A DNA stretch of 64,000 nucleotides, taken from assembly GCA_026874595.1 (NCBI GenBank), contig CM049306.1, positions 28,575,519 to 28,639,518 on the forward strand, in the 5' to 3' direction. The stretch comes from Sipunculus nudus (Eukaryota; Annelida; Sipuncula; Golfingiida; Sipunculidae). Each line of letters begins with the position of its first letter. The stretch's first letter is position 1. The notes beneath the pieces were generated by a model. That model was not told where the DNA came from. It ran no database searches and saw nothing but the letters and a program-made list of their open reading frames with translations. Both the position numbers and the translations under genes were made by a program. Positions 62,953 to 64,000 of this stretch are shown in pieces.

Positions 62953-64000
62953 GTACTGGCCAAAGGATAAAGATGGAAGCACTGATGTATGAACAGATCA
63001 AATTTATTATTCAAGAGCCCTTTTGCTTCAATATTTTTATAAAAGAGGTCATGGGAATCTGAAAGCCACGGCTCTATTAAGAATTTATAACATTTATATG
63101 TTGCAATTCAAAATTTCATGAGATATGGTCCCAGCTGAATCTAAAGCAGAGCAAAACCCTCCCAAGTTTAATGCTTTACTCGCAGAACTATATCCAAGCC
63201 ACCAAAATGATTCCAGCAGACTATGTAAAATAGCTCAAGGAAATATTCCAGTAGATCCTCTCTAACATGTCCTAAGGGTCCTTTCATCAGTCACATGCTA
63301 ATGATGTAGTCAGTGGCTTTACTGTCATCTTGGACTTTACTTTAACAGGATCAGCCTGGAATGAACTGTGACAGGAAGGTCCCTGAGATCTCCGATGTTT
63401 AAGGATCATCACAAAGAGGCACGCCACTGAAACCCCAAAGCTGCTTATAGCACCGACATGACATGCTGACCAGAACCCAACTAATAACCAAGACCTCATC
63501 TTAACATCAAATTAGAAAACATGAATATGGCACATAAGATTCAATGACACTTTGAAATCTTACCCTTGTTTAATCAGTAGTCTGATCAGATGTCAGATGA
63601 GAACTTATTTCTGAGTTATTTATTTATCCTAATGTTCAGAAAAAAAATGTTTTATTGGCTGATAAGACACTCTGATCATTAACTAATAGTTAAGACATAA
63701 CAAAACATGATATGGCTGGTTATTCATTGATTGGATAATGTGAAAAATATAACAGTAATTAAGGGTTGTTACAAACATCCAAATGCTCGAGAGTCCACAA
63801 TCTATGCAAAAAAAATGTTCTCACAAATATTTGCTTACTGCAATTTCACCAGTTCACCAATCTTATGAGACACCTTACTTTAGCTAAAGGAATATAAAAA
63901 TAACAAAGAATGAATAAAATTCTCTTATTAGACTGAACTTAAACTTACATATGGTAACCAGCATTTTACTGTGTCCTCAATGGCACTGGGTAAAAAGCCA
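62953..64000. other. Unique DNA, no gene recognised
   Basis: The minus-strand frame 63287-63499 (70 codons, starts MRSWLLVGFWSACHVGAISS) begins with an ATG and has a hydrophobic N-terminal segment that could be a signal peptide or membrane helix, then a basic polar tail. No family is recognised and its context gives no support. Confidence 0.3.

Noticed and set aside
63287-63499. 70-codon minus-strand frame starting MRSWLLVGFW with a hydrophobic start
   Set aside because: Short, no family, and no promoter or splice context; signal-peptide-like starts are common by chance.

Overview
The window is eukaryotic, strongly AT-rich, and contains no complete, recognisable protein-coding gene. It is best read as intergenic or intronic DNA of a mollusc, probably a bivalve. 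This is an inference: several repeat families have tandem core repeats, a GGAC/ACGG microsatellite and a hairpin 3' end ending in GAGCTAA, the layout known from bivalve 'pearl'/DTE-type elements and Helentron-associated (HINE-like) elements. The species cannot be named from the sequence.

Layout. 1-297: 3' end of a repeat element (family JA). 3411-6982: two tandem copies of family C. 6983-7790: part of family B. 9149-10905: an inverted-repeat (foldback-like) element with TA tracts at its outer ends and two MITEs inside. 13325-14330: remnants of D2, B and a JA-type 5' terminus. 15989-19066: JA followed directly by B, with a 145-bp tandem array ending in a perfect palindrome. 19067-21900: AT-rich unique DNA with a possible poly(A) site. 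21938-23948: D2 interrupted by a MITE and another insertion. 25381-29600: families H, I and C. 30586-34637: two JA elements. 35401-37637: a D element interrupted by a Tigger/pogo-like element. 37745-38735: 3' part of a decayed LINE, the only recognisable protein homology. 38802-41811: D, L, C and D copies. 41900-47137: unique DNA. 47138-47810: H. 48991-49860: a 24-bp minisatellite. 52786-53500: a dimer of tRNA-derived SINEs plus a B-like 3' end. 56138-58757: another full-length JA. 60739-62952: a large foldback element whose arms are chains of short palindromes.

How the parts relate. The tandem-core families (JA, B, C, D/D2, H, I, L) look modular: different cores share the same 5' word (ACAAGGGACCCATGGGTCA, then GCTCAGCTG) and the same 3' hairpin (AGCTCAGATGACT, short loop, AGTCAGCTGAGCT). 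Every copy whose direction I can read lies on the + strand. The TA-target elements (two copies of a TCGCGA-rich MITE, a 60-bp-TIR MITE, a Tigger-like element) sit inside those repeats or the foldback element and are therefore younger than their hosts. Two minus-strand open frames (788-1144 and 29906-30184) are the least implausible exon candidates, but neither has a recognised family.

Limits: homology calls between repeats come from reading the sequence by eye, so boundaries are approximate (about 10-30 bp) unless defined by a terminal motif.
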